The notes: generated by a model from the sequence alone, not told the origin. A stretch of DNA of 37,995 nt from Fluviicola sp. (GCA_031260455.1 JAIRJW010000036.1:1-37995); one strand, 5' to 3'; numbered from the stretch's first letter, positions 8,063 through 16,390 are shown. Numbers and translations: made by a program.

Positions 8063-8588
8063 GTTCTAATAATTCTAATTGAGTGCGTAGAAAAGCTCTT
8101 GCACGCGAGTATTGTGATTTGGAGGTATTCTCCGTTACTCCCAGTGTATCTGCTATTTCTTTATGTGAATATCCTTCTATTGCAAACATGTTAAAAACAA
8201 TTCGGTATCCGTCCGGCATGTCACTAATCAACTTCATTAACTGTTCCACATCCATTCCTTCGAACTGATGGTCCGTAAAAGATACTTTGTACTGAACTTC
8301 TTCAACCTGTACTTCATCCAATAGTTTCTTATTTTTCCGGATGGTATCCAAAGCCGTATTCACAATAATTCTTCGAATCCACCCTTCCAGAGATCCTTCC
8401 ATTTTGAAATCCACAATTTTCTGAAAAACCTTTACAAAACTATCCTGTAATACGTCTTCAGCTTCCTGGTTATTTCGCAGGTAACGCTGACATACTGCCA
8501 GCATTCTGGGAGCAAACTTATCAAACAACGCTCGCTGTGCTTTTGAATTTCCTTTGGCGCATTCATTTACCAATATTAAATCTTCCAT
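8055..8588 (-). CDS. ECF-type RNA polymerase sigma-70 factor
   Basis: A 177-residue extracytoplasmic-function sigma factor. Region 2 is at about residues 10-85, with the FDKFAPRMLAVCQRYL and AEDVLQDSFVKVFQKI segments. Region 4, a helix-turn-helix, is at about 120-170 (GYSHKEIADTLGVTENTSKSQYSRARAFL). I start at the ATG at 8586-8588 (MEDLILVNEC). A longer reading frame begins at a TTG 21 codons upstream, but its translation resembles no sigma N-terminus. It overlaps and is followed by its membrane partner gene, the usual sigma/anti-sigma layout. Target promoters are unknown. It is divergent from the tlpA-like gene. Confidence 0.9.
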   Translation of the reverse strand: MEDLILVNECAKGNSKAQRALFDKFAPRMLAVCQRYLRNNQEAEDVLQDSFVKVFQKIVDFKMEGSLEGWIRRIIVNTALDTIRKNKKLLDEVQVEEVQYKVSFTDHQFEGMDVEQLMKLISDMPDGYRIVFNMFAIEGYSHKEIADTLGVTENTSKSQYSRARAFLRTQLELLERD

Positions 8589-8686
8589 AGCACTTACTGT
8601 ATCAATAGACTTTAAACCACCAAAAAAGGTTGCATTAGTCCGTTTTCTCAAAATAAAAACTAACTTTAATGCTACTTTAAAATCCC

Positions 8687-9907
8687 ATGAAATTACAGCT
8701 TATCTTTTTGTTACTGAGTATCTCATCAGCAACATATTTATACTCTCAAAAAATTTCACTCACTCCAGGATCTTATTCAGCGTATCTTCAATTAAACGAA
8801 ACAACGCTATTACCCATACATTTAACTGTAGAAAAAAAAGAAAAAAGAATGCTGCTCGTTGTCAATAATGCTGAAGAGCGCATTGAACTGACAAATGAAA
8901 CTAACAAAGAAGATACCATCATTCTTTCCTTTCCAAACTTTGATTCCGAGTTGCGGTTCACTACAAACAGAAAGAAAGAGATCCATGGTTTCTGGTTCAA
9001 TTACAACAAAGGAGCGAATTACAAAATTCCTTTTTTCGCGAATTTCAATCCAAAACAACGAAAAACAGAGGAATTAAGCGAAAATCTCAATGGAAAATGG
9101 GAAACACATTTCTCTCCCGAAACCAACGACGAAGAGGATGCACTGGGAATCATTTCCCAAAATAAGAATCACATCACGGGTACTTTCCGAACTGAAACAG
9201 GAGATTATCGTTTCCTGGAAGGATATATCAACGGTTCCAAATTCTATTTATCTGCTTTTGATGGTTCGCATGCTTTCCTGCTGAACGGAACGGTCAAAGA
9301 CCAGAAAATACAGGGATTATTTTACAGCGGAAATCATTATTCCACCAATTTTATTGCAAACTACAATCCAGATTACAAACTGAGAGACCCGGATTCCATT
9401 ACTATTTTAAAGAAAAACGCCCAGGATTTCAGTTTTGACCTGAAAACCATTGACGGAAAAGATTATCACTTTCCAAATGAAGACACGAAAGGAAAAGTAG
9501 TCATTATCCAGATCATGGGAACCTGGTGTCCGAACTGCATGGATGAAACAAATTATTATAAGGAACTTTTTGATAAATACCACTCAAAAGGACTGGAAAT
9601 CATTTCCATTGGGTATGAAGCTACAGATTCCTTTGAAAACCAGGTAAAAAAGATCCTGACGTTAAAACAACGCAAAAATCTGGATTTTACGTTCCTTGTT
9701 GGTGGTAAAGCCTCCAAGGAAATTGCTTCCGAACATTTTAGTATGCTCAATGAAGTGATTTCTTTTCCAACTTCTATCTACATCGGAAGAGACGGTGAAG
9801 TGAAGCGCATCCATACCGGTTTCAACGGACCCGGAACGGGAGAAGTTTACCTGGAATATGTCAAAAAAACGAATGCGTTGATTGAATCTTTGCTGGGAAT
9901 CCAATAA
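8687..9907 (+). CDS. Secreted thioredoxin-fold protein (TlpA/ResA-like) with N-terminal beta domain
   Basis: A 406-residue exported protein with a signal peptide at residues 1-20 (cut after LYSQ). An N-terminal beta-rich region of about 230 residues resembles nothing I can name. The C-terminal thioredoxin fold is at about 245-400 with the redox motif WCPNC at 280-284 and a cis-Pro region at SFPTSIYI. Members of this group reduce disulfides in the periplasm, for example for cytochrome maturation, or act as general thiol reductases; which applies here cannot be decided. Its stop codon directly abuts the stop of the convergent M28 gene. It starts 98 bp from the ECF sigma factor, transcribed divergently. 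Confidence 0.85.
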   Translation: MKLQLIFLLLSISSATYLYSQKISLTPGSYSAYLQLNETTLLPIHLTVEKKEKRMLLVVNNAEERIELTNETNKEDTIILSFPNFDSELRFTTNRKKEIHGFWFNYNKGANYKIPFFANFNPKQRKTEELSENLNGKWETHFSPETNDEEDALGIISQNKNHITGTFRTETGDYRFLEGYINGSKFYLSAFDGSHAFLLNGTVKDQKIQGLFYSGNHYSTNFIANYNPDYKLRDPDSITILKKNAQDFSFDLKTIDGKDYHFPNEDTKGKVVIIQIMGTWCPNCMDETNYYKELFDKYHSKGLEIISIGYEATDSFENQVKKILTLKQRKNLDFTFLVGGKASKEIASEHFSMLNEVISFPTSIYIGRDGEVKRIHTGFNGPGTGEVYLEYVKKTNALIESLLGIQ

Positions 9908-11362
9908 TTAATGATTTACTGTAATCCTTTTTGAAGCATTGGTCAGTTCCCAGGCTGTAAAGAAAACCAGTCTGGCTACTCTCTCCACTTTGGAAAAAAT
10001 GATCTTTTCCACATCATCTGTTGCCTGATGATAATCTTCATGTACTCCACTGAAATAAAAGATCACCGGGATATTGAATTTAGCAAAATTATAATGATCT
10101 GAACGATAATAGAACTGATTCGGATCTGATAAGCTGTTAAATTTGTAATCCAGTTTCAAATGTGTATATTGTTCGTTGGCTTTCTCATTGACTTCATGCA
10201 ATTCGTCGCTTAACATATTGGAACCGATGATATAAATATAATTTGTATCCTTTTCATGTGCAATGTCATTTCGTCCGATCATATCAATATTCAAATCTGC
10301 AACAGTATTTTCCAGTGGAATGACTGGATGGGAAGAATAATAATCTGAACCGAGTAATCCTTTTTCCTCACCAGAAATAGGCATGATCAGGATGGAACGT
10401 TTTGGGCCCTGTCCGTTTTTCTTTGCTTCCATAAAAGCTTCTGCCAATTCCAGTAAAGCAACTGTTCCGGTTCCGTCATCATCTGCTCCGTTGAAAACCA
10501 ATCCGTTGTCTATACCGATATGATCATAATGAGCAGAAATAATCACCACTTCTTTTGAAAGCACCGGATCATTCCCTTCAATATAAGCCAATACATTAGA
10601 ACTGACGAGTTTTTCTTCCTGTATATTCAATCCGGCATCCAGGATAAAGACCGGTTTGGAAAATTGTATTACCTTTCCTTCTCCCATTAAAAATCCATTC
10701 GAGTTTTTCTTCAAAGGATTCAGCGATGATTTCTTTACAAACAGAACCGGGAATTCTTCTTTCTTTTTCTGATCTGCCAGATACATAGTTTTGGTAGTAA
10801 CATAATGTTCCAAATAGTCATACAATGAATCATACTGATCAGAAACCAGTATAATCCCTTTTACCTGTTTCGGCAGTTCCTTTTTTAAAGCGGAAATCTC
10901 TTTGCGTATTTCCATGCCTCTCAACATGTGAATCACATAACACGAATCTTCACCAATTGCTGATAACTGATCAGTACTATAAACAGGAATATTCTTCAAT
11001 GTGGTTTTCAATTTACACGCATAGTAAATAAAATCTGTTTTGAAGTTCAGTGTCGAGCCATTTAAACTCATGGTTCCCCCGGGAGTACTTTCAATCACAT
11101 TAAAATATTGTTCATAGCCGCTCATTCCGGGAGCATAATCACAGCCCAGTTTTTTAAAGTAAGCTGTTAAAAACTCCGCCGTCATTTTCTGGCCTTGTTT
11201 TCCGGTTTCCCTTCCTAAATAGTCATCTGATGCAATGATAGAAAGGTTCTTTTTTAAATCCGTTTCATTAATATAGCCACTGTATTTTTTCGCAAGATCC
11301 AGTTCCTGAGAACGGCATACAAACAGAAAGCCCAAAAACAAGACACTAAGAATTCTCTTCAT
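9908..11362 (-). CDS. M28 family zinc aminopeptidase, exported
   Basis: Secreted or lipoprotein-like metallopeptidase of 484 residues. The signal peptide covers residues 1-19 (MKRILSVLFLGFLFVCRSQ); the Cys at 16 could make it a lipoprotein, though the lipobox is poor. The M28 co-catalytic zinc motifs are intact: SAHYDHIG with H278, NGADDDGTG at 291-299, SGEEKGLLGSDYY with the catalytic Glu pair at 332-333, NIDMIGR with D360, and a C-terminal YHQATDD His. Family members remove N-terminal amino acids from peptides. A protease-associated-type insert lies between about 100 and 250. It is 21 bp downstream of rpiB and probably shares its promoter. Stop codons of this gene and the tlpA-like gene touch. 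Confidence 0.9.
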   Translation of the reverse strand: MKRILSVLFLGFLFVCRSQELDLAKKYSGYINETDLKKNLSIIASDDYLGRETGKQGQKMTAEFLTAYFKKLGCDYAPGMSGYEQYFNVIESTPGGTMSLNGSTLNFKTDFIYYACKLKTTLKNIPVYSTDQLSAIGEDSCYVIHMLRGMEIRKEISALKKELPKQVKGIILVSDQYDSLYDYLEHYVTTKTMYLADQKKKEEFPVLFVKKSSLNPLKKNSNGFLMGEGKVIQFSKPVFILDAGLNIQEEKLVSSNVLAYIEGNDPVLSKEVVIISAHYDHIGIDNGLVFNGADDDGTGTVALLELAEAFMEAKKNGQGPKRSILIMPISGEEKGLLGSDYYSSHPVIPLENTVADLNIDMIGRNDIAHEKDTNYIYIIGSNMLSDELHEVNEKANEQYTHLKLDYKFNSLSDPNQFYYRSDHYNFAKFNIPVIFYFSGVHEDYHQATDDVEKIIFSKVERVARLVFFTAWELTNASKRITVNH

Positions 11363-11383
11363 ACTTTATATTAATTTAAACTC

Positions 11384-11824
11384 TTATTTACACAATGGAA
11401 TTTTATTGATACGGTTTAAATGTCTTCCGCCTTCAAAAGCAGTATTCCAAAAAATATCTACCATTTCCAATGCTTCTGCAACAGTAACAAACCGCGCAGG
11501 CAATGTCAGAATATTTGCATCATTGTGCTCACGCGCCAGCCGGGCAATCTCTTTTTTCCAGCAAAGTGCCCCGCGAATTCCCTGGTGTTTATTCACAGTC
11601 ATATTAATACCATTTCCACTTCCACAGATCACGATTCCCCTGGAACCTTCATTTGCTTCCACATGACTGGCAACCGGATGACCGAAATCTGCATAATCGA
11701 TACTTTCTTCACTGTAACAACCATAATCTTTTACCTGGTAACCCAATGATTCTAAATGCTTAATAATTTCTGATTTCAATTGAAACCCTGCGTGATCCGC
11801 TCCGATTGGAATAACTTGAGACAT
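11384..11824 (-). CDS. rpiB: Ribose-5-phosphate isomerase B
   Basis: Interconverts ribose-5-phosphate and ribulose-5-phosphate in the pentose phosphate pathway (146 residues, normal for the LacAB/RpiB family). The phosphate/substrate segment DHAG is at residues 10-13. The catalytic cysteine C67 sits in ICGSGNGINM, and HNDANILTLPARF begins at 100. The Cys67 form marks the ribose type rather than allose-specialised variants, but that distinction is weak without alignment. A canonical promoter lies just upstream, and the M28 peptidase follows in the same transcription direction after 21 bp. Confidence 0.95.
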   Translation of the reverse strand: MSQVIPIGADHAGFQLKSEIIKHLESLGYQVKDYGCYSEESIDYADFGHPVASHVEANEGSRGIVICGSGNGINMTVNKHQGIRGALCWKKEIARLAREHNDANILTLPARFVTVAEALEMVDIFWNTAFEGGRHLNRINKIPLCK

Positions 11825-11840
11825 ATAATAAATGTTTTAT

Positions 11841-11871
11841 CAAAGTTACACCTTATCAACAAATCGAACAA
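11841..11871 (-). promoter_or_regulatory. rpiB promoter
   Basis: On the minus strand, TTG (11869-11871) and TAACTTTG (11841-11848) are 20 bp apart, an exact fit to the Bacteroidota TTG/TAnnTTTG pattern. The -7 box ends 16 bp before the rpiB ATG. A DnaA-box-like TTATCAACA overlaps the spacer. Confidence 0.75.
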
Positions 11872-12077
11872 TCAATTAACAACAAGAAAAAATGTATCTG
11901 GTTAAACCGTTGATTTATAATGAATTTTTAAAAGCAGTTTTACACAACTTTCAATACATGAATTGTCAATAACTGTTAGAAAAAATCAAAAAGTATTTCT
12001 AGGAAATCCGAACTATTTAATCATATATACAAAATTCCGGATTGAGCACTGTGATATTAAATGAATTTATAGCCAAT

Positions 12078-12133
12078 TTATACACTGTGTTAAACACATA
12101 TTAATATAGTAAAACCAAATCATTTTATCCACA
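12078..12133 (+). other. cluster of DnaA-box-like 9-mers
   Basis: TTATACACT (12078-12086), TTAAACACA (12090-12098) and a perfect TTATCCACA (12125-12133) lie on one strand within 56 bp. Nearby are TTTTACACA at 11938-11946 and TTATCAACA at 11853-11861. Only the perfect copy and TTATCAACA are within one mismatch of the consensus TTATCCACA. Confidence 0.45.
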
Positions 12134-12457
12134 TGAATAATTCTACACTATTTGTTTATATCTGTTCAACTAATTGAATTTGAAGTAATATAAATAGTTA
12201 ATAATTGTCAATAAACTGACGGAAACAATTTATAAGTCAAAAAAACGAATCATTGGACTGAAAGTTTTACACGAATTCACAGCTTTAATAAGAATAATAA
12301 AATTCTTTTTAAAAAGATTTTATTCTATTTTTCTTCTTGTTTTCCATTCCAAAAACAAATTTGTATAATTCGTAGTTAAAGTCTACATTCGAATAGATGA
12401 ATGAAAAGAATGTATCTATGAAATTGAAAGAGATGCTGATTAAGTATCAATTTTAAT

Positions 12458-12465
12458 TACTTTTG
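12458..12465 (+). promoter_or_regulatory. -7 box of the LytTR response-regulator gene
   Basis: TACTTTTG fits TAnnTTTG and ends 18 bp before the ATG. No TTG lies at the usual -33 distance, so this is the weaker half of a promoter assignment. Confidence 0.5.
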
Positions 12466-12483
12466 AATTCAAAGCTGTAAAGA

Positions 12484-13245
12484 ATGACGAAGGCTAATGT
12501 ATTAGTTGTGGAAGATGAATTCATTGTTTCCAAGGATATTCAGTCGAGCTTAAAAAAGCTTGGATACCAAGTAACTGGTGCAGCTCCATCGGGTGAAAAA
12601 GCACTTGAATTACTCGAAGCAAATCAGCCGGATATAGTTTTAATGGATATCATGTTGAAAGGTGAAATAAACGGAATTGAAACTGCAGAAATCGTCCGGA
12701 ATCAATATTCCATTCCGGTGATTTACTTAACAGCTTACGCCGACGAAGCTACTTTGTCAAAAGCGAAAGTCACAGAACCTTACGGATACATTCTGAAGCC
12801 TTTCAAGGAAATTGACTTGCATACTTCCATTGAAATGGCGCTTTACAAACATAAAAAAGAGCAGGAAGTGGAACGCGAACGCGATATGCTCTATTCCCTG
12901 GTTGAAAACAAAGAAAAAGATTCTTTGAATGAGTTCATCTTTGTGAAATCCAATAGTAAACTGGTGAAACTGAATATGCATGATATTTATTTCATTGAAG
13001 CGCTAAAGGATTATGTAGTGATCAATACCAATGAAACACGCTATACGATCCATTCAACTATGAAAGATATCGAAACCAAGCTGGGAACCGATCAATTTAT
13101 CCGCGTTCATCGTTCGTTTATTGTACGCCTGGATAAAATCGCATCTATTGATTTTCCGAACTTGCAGTTGGAAAACGATCGTAAACTCATTCCGATCGGT
13201 GGTTCTTACAGAGATGAATTGACCAATCGGATTAAAATGCTTTAA
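12484..13245 (+). CDS. LytTR-family response regulator
   Basis: A 253-residue two-component regulator. The receiver domain at about 4-122 has the acidic pair E10/D11, phospho-acceptor D55 (VLMDIM), T/A switch region (YLTAYAD) and KPF lysine near 107. A short helical linker with KHKKEQEVERERD follows. The LytTR DNA-binding domain is at about 148-253 with IYFIEALKDYVVINT and FIRVHRSFIVRLDKI. It binds DNA as a regulator once phosphorylated. No histidine kinase is adjacent, so it is an orphan; its cognate kinase is probably elsewhere. The large upstream gene-free region is the only long regulatory space in the window. Confidence 0.92.
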   Translation: MTKANVLVVEDEFIVSKDIQSSLKKLGYQVTGAAPSGEKALELLEANQPDIVLMDIMLKGEINGIETAEIVRNQYSIPVIYLTAYADEATLSKAKVTEPYGYILKPFKEIDLHTSIEMALYKHKKEQEVERERDMLYSLVENKEKDSLNEFIFVKSNSKLVKLNMHDIYFIEALKDYVVINTNETRYTIHSTMKDIETKLGTDQFIRVHRSFIVRLDKIASIDFPNLQLENDRKLIPIGGSYRDELTNRIKML

Positions 13246-13346
13246 ATTCAAAATTTTACGGGTCTTTTGTTGATGTTAGATCCAGTTTATCTGAACACTC
13301 TGGTGATTGTTACGTTATAACAGGTAGTGTATTTGGGTGCTTTTAT

Positions 13347-13751
13347 ATGGAAAATTTGATTATCACAACAGAAAAGGACTTGCTGGACCCTGAATACATC
13401 ACAGCGGTTCTGTCGCAAACATACTGGGCAAAAAACCGTAGTCTGGAAACTGTGAAAACCTGTATTGAACATTCGCTCAATTTTGGTGTTTACCTTAATG
13501 GAAAGCAGATAGGGTATGCCCGGGTAGTGACGGATTATACCCAATTTGCTTATATTCTGGATGTATTCATAGATGAAAACTATCGTGGAAAGGGATATTC
13601 TGTATTATTAATGAATTATTTGCTGGAACACGAAGCATTGAGCCACGTAAAACTTTTGCGTCTTGCTACATCAGATGCGCATGGATTATACCGAAAATTT
13701 GGTTTTACAGAACTGTCCAAACCGGAAAATACGATGGAATTGCTTCGTTGA
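13347..13751 (+). CDS. GNAT family N-acetyltransferase
   Basis: A 134-residue single-domain GNAT protein. The acetyl-CoA pyrophosphate loop is visible as DENYRGKGYSVLLMNYLL (Arg/Gly-x-x-Gly-x pattern) near residues 77-94, followed by the C-terminal LYRKFGF motif typical of the fold. The substrate cannot be predicted. The ATG at 13347 gives a complete fold. It stands alone: 101 bp after the response regulator and 245 bp before the convergent rnr. Confidence 0.88.
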   Translation: MENLIITTEKDLLDPEYITAVLSQTYWAKNRSLETVKTCIEHSLNFGVYLNGKQIGYARVVTDYTQFAYILDVFIDENYRGKGYSVLLMNYLLEHEALSHVKLLRLATSDAHGLYRKFGFTELSKPENTMELLR

Positions 13752-13888
13752 AAACCAAAACATTGAAAAAAGGAAGGACAGCAGTCTGAAGTTAGGAAAA
13801 TCACATATTTTTGAAATCGGGTTAGAAAGTAAGTTGACAAGTATTATAAATAACTCTTTTCTTTGGAAAATCTGCTCCTTCTAGCCTT

Positions 13889-13914
13889 AGACGTAATTCC
13901 GCAATATTACGTCT
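13889..13914. repeat. near-palindromic intergenic repeat, copy 1
   Basis: AGACGTAAT (13889-13897) and ATTACGTCT (13906-13914) form a perfect 9-bp inverted repeat around TCCGCAAT. Its central 21 bp (13891-13911) recur at 36959-36979 with one difference. It lies between the convergent GNAT and rnr genes but lacks a T-run, so it is not an obvious terminator. Confidence 0.6.
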
Positions 13915-13996
13915 GGGAGTGGAGAATGTACAAATCAACAATGAACCTGCAATCTGTACTTTTGTTGTGCTGTCCGGACGAATGTTCTTTATATCA

Positions 13997-16153
13997 TTAT
14001 CCAGCCGAAACTAATTCCAAATCAATTGTGCGTTTTTTCGGACTCACTTCACTGATTTTCACACGGACAGAATCACCAAAGTGGAACAATCTCCCCGTTT
14101 TTTGTCCCACAATGGTCATTGTTTTCTCATCAAAGCTGTAACGATCTCCCGGAAGTTCCTGTATTGGAACCATTCCTTCGCAAGCATTCTCGTTCATGCG
14201 CACATACAAGCCGTGTTCTGCCAGTCCGGAGACAATCCCGTCAAATTCCTCGCCGATTTTGTCGTGTACGAAAACCACCTGGAAGTACTTGTTCGACTCG
14301 CGTTCCGCTTCTGCAGCTTTGCGTTCCGTGCGGGAAATGCGTTTGCAAATATCATCCAGCACCTGGTTATATTTGTGTGTTTTGTGTTCCAGACATTCCA
14401 GCAAAATGCGATGAACCATCAGATCGGCATATCGGCGGATTGGAGAAGTAAAATGTGTATAATATTCAAACGCCAGCCCGTAGTGACCGATATTTTCCGT
14501 ATCATAAGTAGCTTTTGCCATGCTTCGGATGGCCATCTGCTGAATAATGTTGTATTCGTTTTTCAACTGAATATCGCTTAAAAGTTTATTGATACTCTGA
14601 GCAGCCTTTTCCGGGCTACTGGACTCCAGGGAGTAGCCGAATTTATCTAAAAATAAACTGAATAATGCGATTTTTTCCGGATCTGGCTTATCGTGAACAC
14701 GGTACACAAACGGAACCGGATCTTTTCCTTTTTGAGGTTTTCCGACAAACATAGCTACGTGCTTGTTGGCAAGCAGCATGAATTCTTCAATCAGTTGGTG
14801 TGCATCTTTCGAAACCTTTACCACCACATCTACCGGTTCTTTGTTTTCATCCAGTTTAAAGCGGATTTCTTCTGAGTTGATCATTAAAGCGCCCTTTTTA
14901 AATCGCTCTTTTCGATATATTTTTGCGATTTTGTCAAGAATATGTAATTCTTCCTTATACGGTCCGTTTGCTCCTTCCAGGATTTCCTGTGCATCTTCGT
15001 AGGTGAAACGATGATCGGAATGAATGATACTTTTTCCGAACCACTCTTTATGGATTTTCCCCCTCTCATCGATTTCGAAAACGGCAGAGAAGGTGAACTT
15101 GTCTTCCTTCGGACGCAGGGAACAAACCATGTTTGAAAGCTGTTCCGGAAGCATCGGGATTACGCGGTCTACCAGGTAAACAGAGTTTCCACGCTTGAGA
15201 GCTTCTTTGTCCATTGCAGAATCAGGCTTTACATACTGGCTCACATCCGCAATGTGCACGCTGATTTCGAAACGTCCGTTTTCCAGTTTTTGAATAGAGA
15301 GCGCATCATCGAAATCCTTTGCGTCTACCGGGTCAATGGTGAAAGTGAGAATGTTACGGAAATCACGTCGTTTTGCCACTTCCTCCGGATCCAGTTCCAG
15401 GGTTACCTGTTCGGCTTCGCTCATCACATCGGAATCAAATTCGATTGGAATTCCCTGCCCGACCAGAATGGAAATCATTTCATTGTCATGGACCGAATTA
15501 CCGCCCAGGGTTTGGATCACTTCACCAAAAGGGAATTCGGCAGATTTGGGCCAAACGGTGATTTTCACCAAGGCCTTGTCATTGTTTTGTGCCTTGTTCA
15601 GTTTTTCCAGTGGAATGTAAATCTTCACGCCCGTTTTGGTATTATCCGGGATAAGGAAAGCGTGTTTGTCATACAAGCTAATTGTACCTACAAACTGTGT
15701 GCGCTCACGTGAAATAACCTCCACGATCCGTCCTTCTGGACGGTTTCTGCTTTTTTTAGTGAGTACTACCCGGACAATATCTCCATGAATGGCTTGACCG
15801 AGATTATGAGGAGCGATGAAGATATCTTTCTGGTTTTTTCCAAGGTTCACAAAACCCGAACCACGCATTGTCAGTTCCAGCTCTCCCTCAATGGTTTCCA
15901 ACTGGTTAGAATACATATAAGTTGCATAACCATTCTGGCGGATAAATCCTTCGGTTTCCAGTTCACGCAACAAAGTAACAACTAGTTTGCGGGACTCACT
16001 TTCGTGCACATGTAACAGGCTGCACACCTGTTTGTAATTCAGAAGTGACTCCGAATGTTTCTCAAACAATCTGCGAATATTATGATACAGTCCAGTCTTT
16101 AGTTTCTTGGTTGATTTATCTTTTATTTTTTTTGCTGGTCTTTTTTTACCCAT
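13997..16153 (-). CDS. rnr: Ribonuclease R (RNB-family 3'-5' exoribonuclease)
   Basis: Processive 3'-5' exoribonuclease that degrades structured RNA (718 residues). Order of parts: a basic N-terminus, a small winged-helix-like region (about 20-80), cold-shock OB folds (about 85-230), the RNB catalytic domain (about 265-590) and a C-terminal S1 domain (about 635-715). Catalytic metal-binding aspartates are in DPVDAKDFDDALS: D274, D280, D282, D283. The HFTSPIRRYADLMVHR motif is intact. Start is the ATG at 16151-16153. Its apparent -7 box lies 237 bp upstream because a 216-bp MITE and one copy of its target duplication are inserted between box and start codon. Confidence 0.95.
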   Translation of the reverse strand: MGKKRPAKKIKDKSTKKLKTGLYHNIRRLFEKHSESLLNYKQVCSLLHVHESESRKLVVTLLRELETEGFIRQNGYATYMYSNQLETIEGELELTMRGSGFVNLGKNQKDIFIAPHNLGQAIHGDIVRVVLTKKSRNRPEGRIVEVISRERTQFVGTISLYDKHAFLIPDNTKTGVKIYIPLEKLNKAQNNDKALVKITVWPKSAEFPFGEVIQTLGGNSVHDNEMISILVGQGIPIEFDSDVMSEAEQVTLELDPEEVAKRRDFRNILTFTIDPVDAKDFDDALSIQKLENGRFEISVHIADVSQYVKPDSAMDKEALKRGNSVYLVDRVIPMLPEQLSNMVCSLRPKEDKFTFSAVFEIDERGKIHKEWFGKSIIHSDHRFTYEDAQEILEGANGPYKEELHILDKIAKIYRKERFKKGALMINSEEIRFKLDENKEPVDVVVKVSKDAHQLIEEFMLLANKHVAMFVGKPQKGKDPVPFVYRVHDKPDPEKIALFSLFLDKFGYSLESSSPEKAAQSINKLLSDIQLKNEYNIIQQMAIRSMAKATYDTENIGHYGLAFEYYTHFTSPIRRYADLMVHRILLECLEHKTHKYNQVLDDICKRISRTERKAAEAERESNKYFQVVFVHDKIGEEFDGIVSGLAEHGLYVRMNENACEGMVPIQELPGDRYSFDEKTMTIVGQKTGRLFHFGDSVRVKISEVSPKKRTIDLELVSAG

Positions 16154-16168
16154 TGTTTTTGTCGTGTC

Positions 16169-16390
16169 TAAAAGCCTGTTTAAAATTTATCTGATTTCTT
16201 TGTTATGTGTCTTTTCGCTTGATACTTCGTTCGATTTTTTAGCTCTACTTTTTTTATTATATATTAATGAATCGCTGAATACGCTTCGCTATTTCGACAA
16301 AACTATTCCATTATGCCTGCAAAATTGGCTTCGTCTAAACCAAAAATCCATCATAACAAATTTATGATATGAAATTTAAACAGACTCTAA
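16169..16390. mobile_element. MITE, 216 bp with ~37-bp imperfect TIRs and TAA target duplication
   Basis: The element spans 16172-16387. Its left end reads AAGCCTGTTTAAAATTTATC; the reverse complement of its right end reads GAGTCTGTTTAAATTTCATA. The similarity continues to a shared TTTGTTATG about 37 bp in. Immediately outside are TAA (16169-16171) and TAA (16388-16390), a 3-bp duplication. GAGNCTGTTTAAA ends with a TNA target fit IS5-related elements, as I recall the family; no transposase is encoded. It is inserted 15 bp upstream of the rnr start codon. Confidence 0.82.

Larger units (their letters stand above)
11825..12483. other. 659-bp AT-rich gene-free region, possible origin region
   Basis: This is the longest gene-free stretch of the window and very AT-rich. 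It contains no convincing ORF. Seen in it: the rpiB promoter at the left end, a TTATCAACA box at 11853-11861, a cluster of DnaA-box-like 9-mers at 12078-12133 including one perfect TTATCCACA, a 14-bp palindrome TCTTTTTAAAAAGA at 12304-12317, and the response-regulator promoter box at the right end. The two flanking genes diverge from it. Confidence 0.6.

Noticed and set aside
8589..8651. TTG start that would lengthen the ECF sigma factor by 21 residues
   Set aside because: The extra residues do not resemble a sigma N-terminus; the ATG at 8588 starts the conserved part.
15701..15716. CACGTG-centred site in rnr, considered as a third parS
   Set aside because: Outer half-sites do not match TGTT/AACA; the same holds for the CACGTG at 23687-23692.
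16107..16367. Plus-strand ORF with a hydrophobic, leucine-rich translation
   Set aside because: It is antisense to the lysine-rich rnr N-terminus and then runs through the MITE; no start context and no family resemblance.
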